Part shown: in pieces, positions 1 to 11,786 of the stretch
How positions within the stretch are numbered: the stretch's first letter is position 1
How the letters are laid out: the number at the start of each line of letters is the position of its first letter
Source: Dictyophora rubrovolvata
Lineage: Eukaryota; Basidiomycota; Agaricomycetes; Phallales; Phallaceae
Reading direction: 5' to 3'
Length of the DNA stretch: 64,000 bases
Assembly (NCBI GenBank): GCA_029959195.1
Contig: CP114119.1
Span: forward strand, 2,046,001-2,110,000
The notes under the pieces: generated by a model
Database searches by the model: none
What the model was told of the DNA's origin: nothing
What the model saw: only the letters and a program-made list of their open reading frames with translations
Position numbers and translations under genes: made by a program

Positions 1-401
1 GTTAACTGAACCAGCTAAAGCCTCCTTAGGGGTGTTGGCGTTCGCCATATGTGCTCTGGAGATTATGATAGGAATACCAGGTGGCTTCGAAAACGAAGAC
101 GTCACGTTCGGTTCGTTGGATGCATTACTGGGGATAAAGACAGAACTATGGCCAGCATCATAAAACAATGGTGGCTCTTGAGGAGGAGCTTCTTGAGTGC
201 CAGCAGCTTGGTATAAGGCAGACCGAGCTAGTTCGACCGAGGGTCTCGCACGACCATCCACGGCAGATGCCAAAGGAGTTCGTGATTTAGACTTCAAGAC
301 CGGTTTAAATTTTGGCCCACCTTTTTCTGAAATGGAAAAAATATGCATAGGAAATTCATAGAGGGAAGAATTGAAAATAACGAACCAACTCTAGTAGACA
401 T
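1..401 (-). CDS. TFIIIB B'' (Bdp1)-like protein, N-terminal part, cut by window edge
   Basis: Two exons are readable: a 16-nt first exon (401-386, ATG TCT ACT AGA GTT G) and a second exon running from 326 off the left edge, joined by an intron ending in TTTCAG. The joined N-terminus reads MSTRVEKGGPKFKPVLK, followed by a basic, Ser/Pro-rich stretch. From memory this resembles the start of fungal Bdp1, the Myb/SANT subunit of RNA polymerase III initiation factor TFIIIB. No SANT domain lies inside the window, so the assignment rests only on the N-terminal motif. The open frame of 109 codons and the clean splice sites make it a real gene. Its identity is uncertain. It is divergent from the next gene, with a shared upstream region of only about 90 bp. 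Confidence 0.45.
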
Positions 402-493
402 TCCGAGCACCTGACGGCGGGTCGTCCAAAATTCGTCTTACGTAATTTTGTCACGCTCATTTATGTAATTTCCATCCTTGACATCTTAATGTT

Positions 494-1387
494 ATGGCGG
501 AGCGAATATTGCACGAAGAAAGCGAAAACGATCTTCTAAACGATTCTGAGGCATTCGAAAATGTCAATAATTCTGGAAATGCTCCACAACCCACGTTGGT
601 ATTTGTTCTGCATTGTTCAGGATCTGAGCTTACGTACATCTTTACCTAGACGATCGCTATATGCCTTGACACGGAAAGAAATCACCAGGGGCATTGCGAA
701 TCGTTTTGTACACTCGAGAACATATATAATTCTTTACTTGACTATGGCCGCCTTATCGATAACTACCGTAGCTCTCAGTCTTGGTTCGGGCTGTCCTCCT
801 GCAGCATTCTACATTCTCGAGTTCGTTATTAACTCCGCCATGATACTAGAAGTGACCATAAGGTTGGTGGCTTTCGGAAAAGTAATCAGAAATTTCTTTC
901 TAAGACTCGCAAATATATCTAATTTTCTCTTCTTTCATAGCAATTTTGGAAATCACCATTTAACGTTATTGATCTCATTCTCACCATCCTTTGTGCCATA
1001 ACGATTTTCGCCATAACACTCGTTGGGTGTGGAACTGGATCAAAAGCTGAAGAGCTTTTTGATACTCTTCTTCTTGTCGCCCGAAATATCTTGCAGTTTG
1101 TCCGTCTAGTCAACGTGACGCGGCAGTCAGGGCGCTCAATATTCTCCAGACCAAGGCCTATTGATCTCTCAGCTGCGGGATCACGAAGGTTGGACATAGA
1201 CATAGAAGATGATGACGAGTGGGCAGGGAATGCGGGCTACAGACGCATACCAAATGGGGTGGTATTGGACGAAGAGGTTGGACCGGGGGGCATCGTTTTT
1301 GACGCTAACCCTGACCCAAGTCATAACCCATGGACGACACGCAATGGCAGCGGAGACGACGAAGATACATGGGCTAGGTTAGGATAG
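494..1387 (+). CDS. Small voltage-sensor-like (ion_trans-type) membrane protein
   Basis: Three exons (494-562, 621-881, 941-1387) give about 258 aa. Hydrophobic segments are visible around residues 55-75, 80-105 and 115-140. They are followed by an S4-like helix with spaced Arg residues (ARNILQFVRLVNVTRQ). The connection FWKSPFNVID between the second and third segments matches the S2-S3 layout of voltage-gated cation channels, and an acidic Glu sits in S2. There is no room for S5, a pore loop and S6, so it looks like a sensor-only protein. The C-terminus is an acidic, disordered tail. The first intron has a weak donor (GTCAAT), so the exon 1-2 junction is the least certain part. It would act in a membrane; whether it conducts ions cannot be told. 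Confidence 0.6.
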
Positions 1388-1643
1388 GCAGAGGGTTGCC
1401 AATATTTTCCAGATCGTGTCCAGTTACTTATCTATAAGCCAGCTATGCGTATCATCAACGTGTCATAATACTTAATACCTTGCAGTATGTATATATCGTC
1501 CAAAGTTAAGTTCGGGTGCACTCGAGCGACGGAATGGATGACTCTAAGCCACACCATTGCAATCCACCTAAAATTAGATTAGATTAGCTGAGAACCAGAC
1601 TTTCATTTCCGTGACAACCAGTCACACATCCCATTCTTCCGGA

Positions 1644-3557
1644 ATGTCGAAGAGAGTTTCCTCAGGCTCAGACAACTCTGTCAGAAGACCCAAGAAACGC
1701 GAATTTGCAGCCCCCATACCTGAAGATGAAAATTTACTCAGATCGCAATTATCTGCACCCTCTTCCACTTCATTTTCCTTTCGTGCATTGCCTTCAAAAG
1801 AGGCACCAAGCCTTGTAACGCTATGCATCCGAACATTCGTAACTAATCTTCAAGTTTTGTTTACTGAGAGAGGAAAAGATATGACACAGTATTGGTTAAA
1901 AAGGCTTCCCGAAGCAATTATACCCAAACTTTTTGCCATCTTGAGCGACACGCATCCTACCTTAATTTCACATGGGCTCATAGTAGCTGTACGCCCATCT
2001 CAATAGTTCATGGGTCTTACATTTGACGTAAATAAACAGTACTTTCTGAGAGGAGATCCAATTATCCTCTCCGGCTCAATACCTGGTGTTTCGTCTTTTA
2101 CTATTCAGGCTTTGGCAAAAACGGGTGTGTATCCGAGAGAATGTCATTTGACCGACTTGGATAAAGTTCCGGACGATGTATTTGCTGGTCTGTTCTCTCA
2201 ATTACCGCTGTGCGAAGTTGTGGTCCTTAAGTGAGTCTTATGGGTATGGGGCGTTTGCTGTTACTGAGCGAGTGCTAGGGGGTCCACAAAAGTCGGTAAA
2301 AGGTCTGTTGAAGCGATGGCAAACACATGCAAGCATCTTCGAGCGTTGAATCTGAACTTCACTTCTGCGACCCCGCCCTCTATAGCATATCTCACCTCCG
2401 AATGCTTAGAGCTAAACATTCTCAAATTGTCAGGAATACAATTAATCGCGAGTATCCTCGGGTCTTATTTTTATTATGGTATTAATAAACTGTAATAGAA
2501 CGACAGCACATTCTCCGACATTTTACATATCGTTCCTCATGATGGCCGTCCGCTGCGTCAGCTTACGTGTCTCAAGCTTAAACACACGTTAATAACAGAA
2601 CAGAGCTTGAAAAACATCGGCCTACGCTGCATTCATCTAAAGCGCCTTGATGTTTCTTTCACAAACATAAAGCATCCAACAGTTCTTTTTGATACTGGTG
2701 TCTTTATCCCTGAATTAGAAAAGCTATCCCTAACTTCCACTCCGTTGACGTTGACGTCTGCCTTCTTATCGAAAGTGATGGTTTCTACTTCAAAGTCCCC
2801 TCTGAAATTCCTCCGAATACTTAACATTGGTGCTATGGGTAGCTCGCCTTCGTCTCGAGTTAGGAGTGCACCGGACGCTTTGACACTCACCGACGGATTA
2901 CTAGAATTATTAACCGATGTTTTGTATGAATGTAAATCCCTGGAAAACGTTAGTCTTGTTGGGAACTCCAAACTTGGTATGCGCTCGAAGATTTACTCCT
3001 CTCTTGCCCGCTTTATCCGAATGGTGGGCAGACGCTGCAAAGTAAGCTTTAGATCAAATATATCGCTTATAATCTATATGCATATGTTCTTCTTTTAGTT
3101 TCTCAATCTTGCGGCCATTTCGCGCCTGAAGTCATCAGATCTATCCGGTCTACTCCCCATCGAGGCTCCATCTGAACATGTCATTGAAGATCCAGCCGAT
3201 TATGAACCGTCACCACTTCAGACCTTGAATCTCAATAACACAGATGTGGATGATGTCTCAGCTGCGTATATCGCGGCTTGTCCGAATCTTCGGATGCTGA
3301 GTATCGCAAGTACAAAATTTAATAGTCAGTCTGACGATTATCTGTCCCAACTTGAGCTCATAACTGGCGCCAGACGAATCGCTATTTCTTATCATAGATG
3401 CTTGTGAACAACTTGCAACGCTGGACTTGACAAGCTGTAGAAATATCAAGGTTGCCGACAGGAGAAGATTTTTTGAAGTATGATTCATGACCTAAAGCGA
3501 CAAACGGACTAACATGCAGTGTAGGTTTGGCAAGATCACCACCGAACTAACTCCTAA
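1644..3557 (+). CDS. Leucine-rich-repeat (RNI-like) protein
   Basis: A multi-exon gene: 1644-1982, 2040-2230, 2279 to about 2443, about 2507-3041, 3099-3324, 3374-3477 and 3525-3557. The N-terminal ~35 residues are Ser/Arg-rich with a basic patch (RRPKKRE), a possible nuclear signal. Then come repeats of the form LxxLxLxxT/N (for example LRALNLNF, LKRLDVSF, LQTLNLNN, LATLDLTSC). There is no recognisable F-box. The start is placed at 1644, the first ATG in the open frame. The junction near 2440-2510 is not resolved, because several splice choices are possible. The fold is that of ribonuclease-inhibitor-like LRR proteins such as Rad7 or Amn1 relatives, which act as protein-binding scaffolds. 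No specific function can be given. Confidence 0.65.
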
Positions 3558-3879
3558 AGCTTTCATTGTTGCACATCTCTCACTGGCAGCTTCCTTGTCA
3601 TGGGTCAGACAGCTACTTGTACCATTCCCTTTTCGGTCATCAGGTCTGGATAACCCGAATGATTTCACATGGTTCTCGTTTTTGACCATATTGACAGTTT
3701 GCTATTGGCACTGCGATAAGTTGAGATGATATCTGATATCCGATTACTGAATTAGACCACCATGATTATACACCAATTACAGTCTCTGTCTCAGGATCTT
3801 TGTCCTACACTGTACGATAAAAGCAAAGAGGGAAAACTATTCTGTCAAAGGACGGATATTCTCTTCCAAGCTCAATCAA
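3558..3879. other. Intergenic, LRR gene to nicotianamine-synthase gene
   Basis: About 320 bp of upstream sequence. A short open frame starts at 3762 and runs past the next gene's start in another frame. It may be an upstream ORF or an unrecognised first exon. Nothing else stands out. Confidence 0.4.
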
Positions 3880-4725
3880 ATGACCTGTGGAATCCCTTAT
3901 ACGCTCTTGTCACAACTACTCAACGTCTATAACCGCGTTCTTGCTCTGCCTTCGCCTGTACCCTCCCCAAGAGTTAATACGGTATTTTCAGAGCTCGTCT
4001 CTCTCTGTCTGCAAATTAAAATACCCTCGGACCATCTCACTGCTCACCTCGATGAAGCGTGTCAAAAGAGTAATACCAAATTCAATGCCCACTCACTTAT
4101 TTCTCGTGCTATGGAGGCAGAAGGCTGCATGGAGCGTTATTGGGCGGGCATCCTGGCAATTGCGGACGATGTCGAGAGTGAAATGCGGTCCTTTTGGTAC
4201 TGGGCCAACTATGCCACACTCACGAGGTACGAACTGGACAGTCTCAAAGCAGCAGGATGCTCGTCCTTCCGGAGGGTGGCTTTCGTGGGATCTGGACCTC
4301 TCCCACTGACAGCAATCTTGATCGCTCGCGAAACTAAATCACACGTTGTGCTTTATGATAGGGATTCAGAAGCAAATGGTTTGGCAGCGAGTTGGATCCG
4401 AAAATTACCCCAGAATAGTGGAGCGGAGCAGTTCTCTTTCCGTGACATCAACGTGTGGCATGTCACGCCTGAAGAGTTTGCCCACTACGACGTCGTATGG
4501 ATTGCAGCGTCTGTTGGAATGGACGGGAAAGAGAAGGGCGCAATTGTCAGGCACGTCAAAAGGGGCATGAGACCTGGTACTTTCCTTGCTATACGTAGCG
4601 TGGAAATGGGGTGCTCGCTTCTTTATCCCGAAATTCAACATTCCGAACTCGATGATATCAATATCCTTCGACACGATGTACCTCCCCAAGGGGTTGTCAA
4701 TTCAGTGATAGTGCTAAGGGCCTGA
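3880..4725 (+). CDS. Nicotianamine synthase family protein
   Basis: A single open frame of 281 aa. The central part has a Rossmann-type SAM-binding motif (RRVAFVGSGPLPLTAILIA) followed by an acidic strand end (VVLYDRDSEAN), as in nicotianamine synthases. The N-terminal SPVPSPRVNTVFSELV segment matches the conserved PSPxVNxLFxxLV signature. The length suits the family (about 280-330 aa). Family members condense aminopropyl groups of S-adenosylmethionine into nicotianamine or related metal-chelating opine-type compounds. The exact product in fungi is not known from sequence. The protein is probably cytosolic. An upstream exon cannot be excluded. Its 3' end is only about 50 bp from the convergent COG1 gene. 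Confidence 0.8.
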   Translation: MTCGIPYTLLSQLLNVYNRVLALPSPVPSPRVNTVFSELVSLCLQIKIPSDHLTAHLDEACQKSNTKFNAHSLISRAMEAEGCMERYWAGILAIADDVESEMRSFWYWANYATLTRYELDSLKAAGCSSFRRVAFVGSGPLPLTAILIARETKSHVVLYDRDSEANGLAASWIRKLPQNSGAEQFSFRDINVWHVTPEEFAHYDVVWIAASVGMDGKEKGAIVRHVKRGMRPGTFLAIRSVEMGCSLLYPEIQHSELDDINILRHDVPPQGVVNSVIVLRA

Positions 4726-4777
4726 AAATGTGTCAGGCGTGGGACATTCGCAACTGGCGTTTACGATTGTTTATTCT

Positions 4778-7700
4778 TCATGGGCGTTCTGTACTACCTA
4801 TCGATAACATAGTAAATCTATTAGAAGGCTTCGCAATCCCTAAAGCAGGGATATAATTCTGTTCGAGGTCAGGCGTCCCAAGGCGCAAAAGTGGTGTTGG
4901 CTTTACTTTTGATAATGCCTTACTCTTTTGGGTTGTGATACCATTCTGAGTATGATAGGACAGATCAATCAATGGACCGAATAACGTTTGTGAACGAAGA
5001 AGATACGCTGACGCAGATCGATCTAAGCGAGATATGGCATCAGAGAATCTGTCATCGGGGATAGATTCCAACTGGATACGATTAGTATATGTTGGGCAAT
5101 TTCCATGAACAAGCTACCTTGGTTTTCGCGGACGTTATCCTTTCTGTTAGTGAGTTACTGTCCTCGCTCAGCTCCGGTTGTAAACGTAGAAAGAGTGTCA
5201 TGTCCCAAAGGACCTGAAGTTGTTTTGAATGCCACGTTGTATTTTCTACAGATATGTTCTTTGCAACGGCCGACCCAAATGATGCAAGCAGTTTTTTAAG
5301 AATCTGCTTGGCAGCTATTTCGTGCTTTGGAAGACCAAGGTCATTGAGTGACGAGTTGATTGTCAGTAGGGCAGTCATGAGACAGCTTGACGGTTGGGTG
5401 GGTAAGGAAGCAACTGAAATGACCCGTCTATTAAGTCCTGTAGTAACGTGTATAATCAGCAACGACGTACACTGATCGTCAGTCGTGACGAACATCTCTT
5501 CGTATGCATGAAGAGCTTTCGAGACAGTTTTGCCTCGCCAAGAGTCAATGCATTGATCTTGCAAACGAAATAAAGTATGCACTAGTGCTATTTCATAGAT
5601 TAAAATAGGTAACACTAGACACTAAAAAGGCATACTTTGATCAGATAAGGAGGCAAATTGCAGCGCTTGTAGAAATTGGGAACGCGAGAGATGATAGCAC
5701 AACCGACCGATGAAGATATCCAAGTTATGGACATCATCAGCTGCCAGTTCACCTTGTACGAATGTCTCGAGAATCTCAGATAACCGGAGTGAGGACGATA
5801 ACAAAGATTCTTTATATGATTCCATAACTTGCTGTTGGAGAGTTCTAAATAAGTAGGCGTTAAGTCCTTTAACCCGGCAAACAGGGAAGCCTTACTGTGT
5901 TTCATCGTTCGACTGTTGTATAATGTTCATATCCGCTTCGATTTCAGATGCTTGCGATTCAATGTTTTGTTGGACATCTAGCAAGAGCGGAGTTCGGCCT
6001 TCGATGCGATGTCTCATCGTAGATTTGTATCGGGGGAAAGGTGACATAGCTGAGCTGTCCTCTATTTCAGTAATAGATGGCAACTCTGACGAAGAAAACA
6101 TTAGTGAAGATGGGTCTGCATCTAAAAGTAGTTAGCTTATAGCCAATAACAAGAAAAACAGAGCTTACCCAACGATCGAGCACTGTTATCCTTAACTGTT
6201 TGCAGGATCTTTTGCAAACTTTTCTGCACGATATTCTCTAAATTCTCCAGCCCCAAGTTCAAAAGCTGGATAATCCGCACTCGAACGCCATTATTCACCA
6301 CATCTTGTAGACTTGTCTTTTCGGATTCCTTCAACCGACGGGCTGGTTTTAAGCGATCCAAGATTTTCGTTCTGGTTGACCATACTTCGTTGATATTTAC
6401 TAACTCACACAACCAACCCAGAATTTTACCACCAAAAGATTCCAAAGCCATTTCAAACCAAGAGGTCAGTTTGGAATCGAGAACGAGAGGATCAACACGA
6501 GTACTAGGTGAAGTCGAGTCGATATAAGGTTTATATGTCAGTATTGTCCGGGGGAGTACTAAAAGGTGAGCCGAAGAAGGCAGAGCGGAAATTAAGGAAG
6601 AAGTTGTGATAAGAGGCTTGGACAGATCGCTTGATTGAAAATCTTCCAGATGTTGTTCAATTATAGAATGTGACAAGTCCTCATCCACCTGAAAAACGTC
6701 CCTGGCAATGCACATTGTACCGCACATGACTTCAACGACATCCAGAATAGTTTTTTGCAAGTTGTTGACGAAAACTTTGCGTTTTAAAAGAGCTTTGGAT
6801 TTTTCTTGGGAGGTTATGGGGCTCGCGTGCAATTGATTGTTTAAAGAGGAATCAAGCATCCTACTTCGTTGAGACAAAAGAGTTGATAGGGTTTCGGTCA
6901 AAGGTATAGAGTTGAGGAGATGCAGGCTGAGCAAAGTCGTGCAAATCGTCTGCAAGAGTAGTGTTAGGAAAAATACGATGGAATTATTATTGATTCATAC
7001 ATCTGAGGACACCGAAGTCTCTTTAAGGGACTGAGTCGCTCGATGAGCAATTTGGGCACGAAACTGAGAAATTAAGTCCCATTGTCTTTGTGCAAGTGGA
7101 AACTGTGCCTGGATGAAAATGAGTAAAAGATTCATTTGCTTGGGGGAGTAATCGAGACATACTTGAATATTTACACCAGCCTTACTCCAAGAGACTTCTG
7201 CTAGGTTTTCATTCGTCAGAGCACGATGAACAACCCGAGACAACAGAAATAGCCAGGCTGCATTCAGATATTCCTTTCGTTCCAAAAACCGCCACAATGA
7301 TTCGGGAGTATCAAGTAACAACTTTAAATGCGCCGCAAGGGAGCGTAGAACTTTGAGATAATGGTCTGGTTGTACTTAGAAGACCGAAACTGAGAATAAA
7401 ATAAAAACAAACCTTCTGGCCCTTGTTCTGCAACCCGAGGTGGTTTGTACTCTTGCACTGAAGACGTAATTCTTTTCATTTGGTACAGAGAGTCGACAAC
7501 TCGTCGGGAGGACTCGGCCATGGACATGATGGAAGTAGATGCCTGCAATAAATCACGATACCGTTCTCTGTACTTTCGAGATAAAAGATAAATCACAGTA
7601 CAGACCCCAGCTGAACTTTGACGTACCCGACCATCAGCCTTAATTCTTCTTGCTTTGCATCAGCCTCAGCTCTAACAAATATTGCATAATCTTTTTTAGG

Positions 7701-7944
7701 GTAAAAAAGTATTTTATACAAACTTTAATTTGACCTGGATTGCCTTGATTTCGGAAACAGAGTATTTGACGAATAGGGTGTCTGGATGGACATTGATAAA
7801 ATCAAGCTCTGGTGCCTTGATAGATTTCGGATGTACGGAATTTTGAGAAGACAGATTGGATATGATAGGACTTGTTGTTTGGAGGTTATTGCCTGCCAAT
7901 GTGGTGGTCGAGGAGTACGACCTATTTCGCCGCTCGTTAACCAT
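4778..7944 (-). CDS. COG1: Conserved oligomeric Golgi complex subunit 1 (COG1)
   Basis: About twelve exons on the minus strand can be joined in frame. The N-terminus carries the diagnostic Vps51/COG1 segment: a VSEIKAIQVKLK helix, then KQEELRLMVGERYRDLLQAS once introns are removed. The middle and C-terminal parts are long helical stretches (for example LAAHLKLLLDTPESLWRFLE and ILGWLCELVNI). COG1 is a lobe A subunit of the COG tether needed for retrograde vesicle traffic at the Golgi. All introns here have GT donors. One acceptor (CTTATTTAG before ACTCTCCAACAG) had to be chosen to keep the frame, and it gives a continuous helix. The stop is at 4778, tail-to-tail with the nicotianamine-synthase gene. 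Confidence 0.85.
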
Positions 7945-8486
7945 GCTTGAGCCTAAGCGCCGGACTTATGAAGTGGGACCTTTTCTCACCAGTACATCAT
8001 CTCTTCTGCTGTTGAAAAAAATTCACGACTACATAGATCACTATTTTATATCATGCAGAAGATATATCTTATTTTCAACAGCCTGGGCTTGATTTCTTCC
8101 ACTTCAGTTTGACATAAGTTCAGGTATGGATATAATTTTCACATTGTGGACCTTTGCCCCAATTATCGCAGGTTGGTCGATTTATGTGTTTTCTGCATCT
8201 CGAGGTTATAAGTAAACTCAAAATGCTAAATTTTCAGTGTTTCCGGAGATATAATTTGTTATCACTCACTTTACCGCGTCTTGCATATCTTGTCTGTCAA
8301 ACAACTTATGAAGCAGACCCCTTGCTCGATAACGGGACTGCCCTGATTTGAAATGTTTGCAAAGAATCATGTTAGTCTCGTCAACAGCCACGCTTCCCCT
8401 TGAACTGGCATACATTTTTGTCGAAAATATTGGCTCGTGACGGTTTATGTCACGTACGAAACCACTCTTGTCTTCGACTCAGGACT
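7945..8486. other. Divergent promoter region, COG1 / FAM32A homologue
   Basis: About 540 bp between two divergently transcribed genes. It is AT-rich with no convincing ORF; short open frames around 8154-8351 have no recognisable features. Confidence 0.5.
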
Positions 8487-9056
8487 ATGTCCGAATATGA
8501 CTTTCAGCCTGGGGGATCCCTCAAGCTTAAAGGAGTCCTCGAAGGCTCAATAAAGAAAAAGTGAGATCAGTTCCGTTGTATTTGCATCACATCGCTTATC
8601 ACTTTGTATTCAGAAAGAAAAAATCATCTAAATCGAGAGAGAAAGACAAGGGGGATATTGCCCGGTCTCGTTTGCAAGAAACTGGTTCAAAAGCAATTGA
8701 TGAAGGTGGCACATCCATATTAGAGGAACCAGAGGTCCCGATGGCTGCTGTAAATAAAACAGAAGCCGAGAAAAGATTTGAAGCCGCTCAGCGAGAAAGG
8801 GTGAGCTATAGCGCCGGCTGATATGCATGCGTTTCTCTTTTTGAAGTTTTGCACTTACGCCTCTACAGCTCGAGAAGAAGATTTCCAAAGTTGCTACCAA
8901 AACCCATAAAGAGCGTGTTAACGAGTTCAACAACAAGCTTGAAGCTCTTAGTGAACACCACGACATCCCCAAAGTAAGCACTCTTTTGCGCTTCACCCCA
9001 CTGTCTCTGGTGTCCTTAGCCTCATCCCTTTTCCCCCCTAGGTTGGACCCGGTTAA
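8487..9056 (+). CDS. FAM32A family protein
   Basis: Four exons (8487-8560, 8614-8800, 8869-8973, 9042-9056) encode 126 aa. The N-terminus MSEYDFQPGGSLKLKGV matches the LKLKGV start of FAM32A. A lysine-rich linker follows. The C-terminal signature THKERVNEFNNKLEALSEH, then DIPKVGPG and the stop, is the conserved FAM32A end. Length is close to the animal protein (about 112 aa). Animal FAM32A is a small nuclear protein found in late spliceosomes; a splicing role here is by homology only. The last exon holds just four codons plus the stop, and is supported by the conserved VGPG ending. Confidence 0.88.
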
Positions 9057-9340
9057 TACACTCATTGCCCTCTTTTTACCTTCCTCTGTATTATGTAGTC
9101 ATAAAGCTTTGATGTCCTCTTATTTACCCTCTAATATACTCCTGTTTTTCTTATACGTCTTTGAAAGCACTACTTTGTGGGAATTTTAAAATGAAAAGCC
9201 GATGGATAAGGTTAGGAACATCTTCCTCAAAACGCCCATACCCAATCCTTGTCGGTGACCTACATCCACTCTTGCCAGCGACGAAAGTCCTCTCCTCGTT
9301 CATCCTCTCACATCTTACTTCCTCAACCATTTAAAACAAA

Positions 9341-11528
9341 ATGGCACCCCCGAGCAGAGGCGATGAACCTAAGAAGGGTCATATTTGTCCGCCGTCTACT
9401 GCAACCCATCCAGCCGACCGTTGGGAAACAGCATTCATCTATTCTTTCATATGCAAATTCACCAAAATAAAACAAGAAGTAGAAGGTCTGGATGCTGTTT
9501 CAGAGTTAGTATTGGATACGATCTTGCTGGTTTACATCATGTCTAACTATTGTGCACCCGACGTCGTTATCCAGCTTGGAAGAGGCGCTTCTGTTCAATG
9601 AACCGCATCATATTCTCGAACAAACTCTTGCACGATTTATGCTCAATTTACGACCACAAACGCGTAATACAGGGTGAGTGTAACTTTCACGTGTGCGTTG
9701 CATCAGGCGGTTCATCCTCCAAATTCCTTCCAGTCCAGACATTATTTCGAGCACGGTATCAGCTTACTTCACGGAGATGTTCAGTAAAGGGGAAATATCC
9801 ATATTCTGGGATGAAACCACGATGAGAAATATTGATCCGTTTGAAACAGCCGATTTTTTCGGGTTGGATTGGTCCATGAAGGTCTCTTTCCTTGTTTCTT
9901 TGGTATCTGTGCCACGCGTTAATCCCTTCCTTCATTTCGCGTTAGCTTCGTATCCTTCGCCAGCTCGTCGAGTGGCAACTTAGTCACAGCGCAGAGATTA
10001 AAGGTCTCATCGATCGTGCTTGGGGAGTTGTTCATATGAAGCATAAGAAAACAAACCAGGAGATTGCTCAAGAGGCACAGCAGCTCCCAGACGACGATCC
10101 GTACTCTAAGAAGAACATAATTATGGTGCCATTAGGGCAAGACGCGAGAAAGACACGATATTGGGCTGTTGATTGTGAGAAAAGTTCTTGTTTTCTCTTA
10201 TCGGTATACCGTGTTTGTTCTCGACATAACCGAGTGACACTGGACGCGGGACGATAGTTTAATAATTTTTACAATCTTGTTTTTTTTTATGATCCTTTTC
10301 ACTGAACTTGATCTCCTGATATTTCTGACGCGTTTTTGTTTTTACATTTAGCTTCTCCCCGGCTTTATGTGTCCACGAACCCATGGAAAGTTACTGCAAC
10401 TTTTACCAAAATTTCCTCAACGAAAGAGGAGTATCTGAAAGTCATTGAGGACCTCAAAGAAAACTCACCTTCTCCTCCAAAAAGTGGGGCGAAGAGACCG
10501 AAAGCTGATGCAGCCCATTTTGCCTTAATCAAACAATTAGAGAGCAGAATAGAGCTAGTGGAACAAGAATTGCAGGTGAGCAAAATTCATAATGTTTTGA
10601 GATCATAATTTACATGAATTTTTCCACCTAGCGAATTGCCAAATCTAAGAAGAAACTGCTACAAAAACAAATAGCCGCCGCCCAGATTGCGGAAATGAGT
10701 CTGAGAGGCCCACGGACTCGCAGGATTTCAAAAAAACCAGACTATGTGTATTACAATGGTGAAGACGAAGTGAGTATCCCTATCTTCCTCTAAAAATCAT
10801 CCTAACCGGCCTTTTAGGAAGACGAAGAGGAGGACTTCATTGATGATACTTATGAAGATCGTATGGATGATGAAGGAGATTTTATTAACGATGATGCTAT
10901 GTCGGAAGACGATGAATATAACAACGGCCTCGGAAAATCTCGTGGTCGGCCGCGACGGGCGGCGGCTTTAGCTGGAGCTGAAAGACGTCGATCTAGTCGT
11001 GCAACAGCTTCCGGCAGTAAAGCTCTTGCTTCGCAGTCAGAATGGCGTGGCGAGCGGCGATCTGCTCGATTAGGAACCGCTGCTGATGACCCCTTCGATT
11101 ATCAGCCTCCAGCCAAACGTACCCGTACAGTTAGCTCTGCCACACCTTCCTTGCACGAAGAAATTATGGAACTTGACGTTCCCCCAGATCCTCCAAAAGC
11201 CACGGCCCGGGCTCTTCGACCGAATGAAGTTGCTGTCCCGGAGGTTGCTGGTAAGAAGAAGAGCAAATACTGGTTCTATGCAGTTGAACCCATACCTGGC
11301 ACTGTGATACCTGAAAAACCCCAAGAAGAATCTGAAGCTTCGAATGCTGCGTCTTCAGCAATGTTCACATTGAGCGCGAACGGGACTTCAGCAGGGAAGA
11401 CAGTCATTCCAGCATCGACTAATTCAGAAACGGAGAGGGAAAGTGACATTACAGTAACAGCCACTGCGGAAAGTAGTTTGAAGAATGGCACCAATGGCAC
11501 TGTGGATTTATCTCCTGTCACCTCGTAG
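9341..11528 (+). CDS. DDT/WHIM-domain chromatin-remodelling protein (RSF1/ISWI-accessory-like)
   Basis: Seven exons (9341-9504, 9575-9673, 9734-9881, 9946-10174, 10352-10575, 10632-10769, 10818-11528) give 570 aa. Residues ~1-150 look like a DDT domain. The segment LRQLVEWQLSHSAEIKGLID, followed by VPLGQDARKTRYWAVD and a PRLYVSTNPWK strand, is the WHIM1/WHIM2 arrangement seen in RSF1, BAZ and Ioc-type ISWI partners. A coiled region and an acidic stretch (EDEEEDFIDD) follow. The C-terminal third is low-complexity, with basic RGRPRR AT-hook-like sequence. Such proteins help an ISWI ATPase position nucleosomes. No PHD finger is present. One intron (10175-10351) is unusually long for this window. 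Confidence 0.75.
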
Positions 11529-11786
11529 CAAGAATGTCCTGAAGGAGTCATTCTGACTGTAGCATCGTTCCTTCGAATCTCAGCTTACTTTCAAGCTTAT
11601 TTCCGTTTTGGTACTTTGTCAAGATCCCATTATTTCAAGACGCACTGTATTTTACAAGTATTTTACATTCACATTTTTAAAATAAATTTTGTATTTTCTA
11701 CCATTATCAGTTCTTATTGATCTGTTAGAAATTGGCTAGAAACTTTCAAACAAGCGTTCGAACTCGAATCATTACGTAAACAGTAA

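Noticed and set aside
598-620. A 23-nt intron (GTATTT...TTCAG) in the voltage-sensor-like gene
   Set aside because: Too short for spliceosomal removal. A 58-nt intron with the same acceptor keeps the frame.
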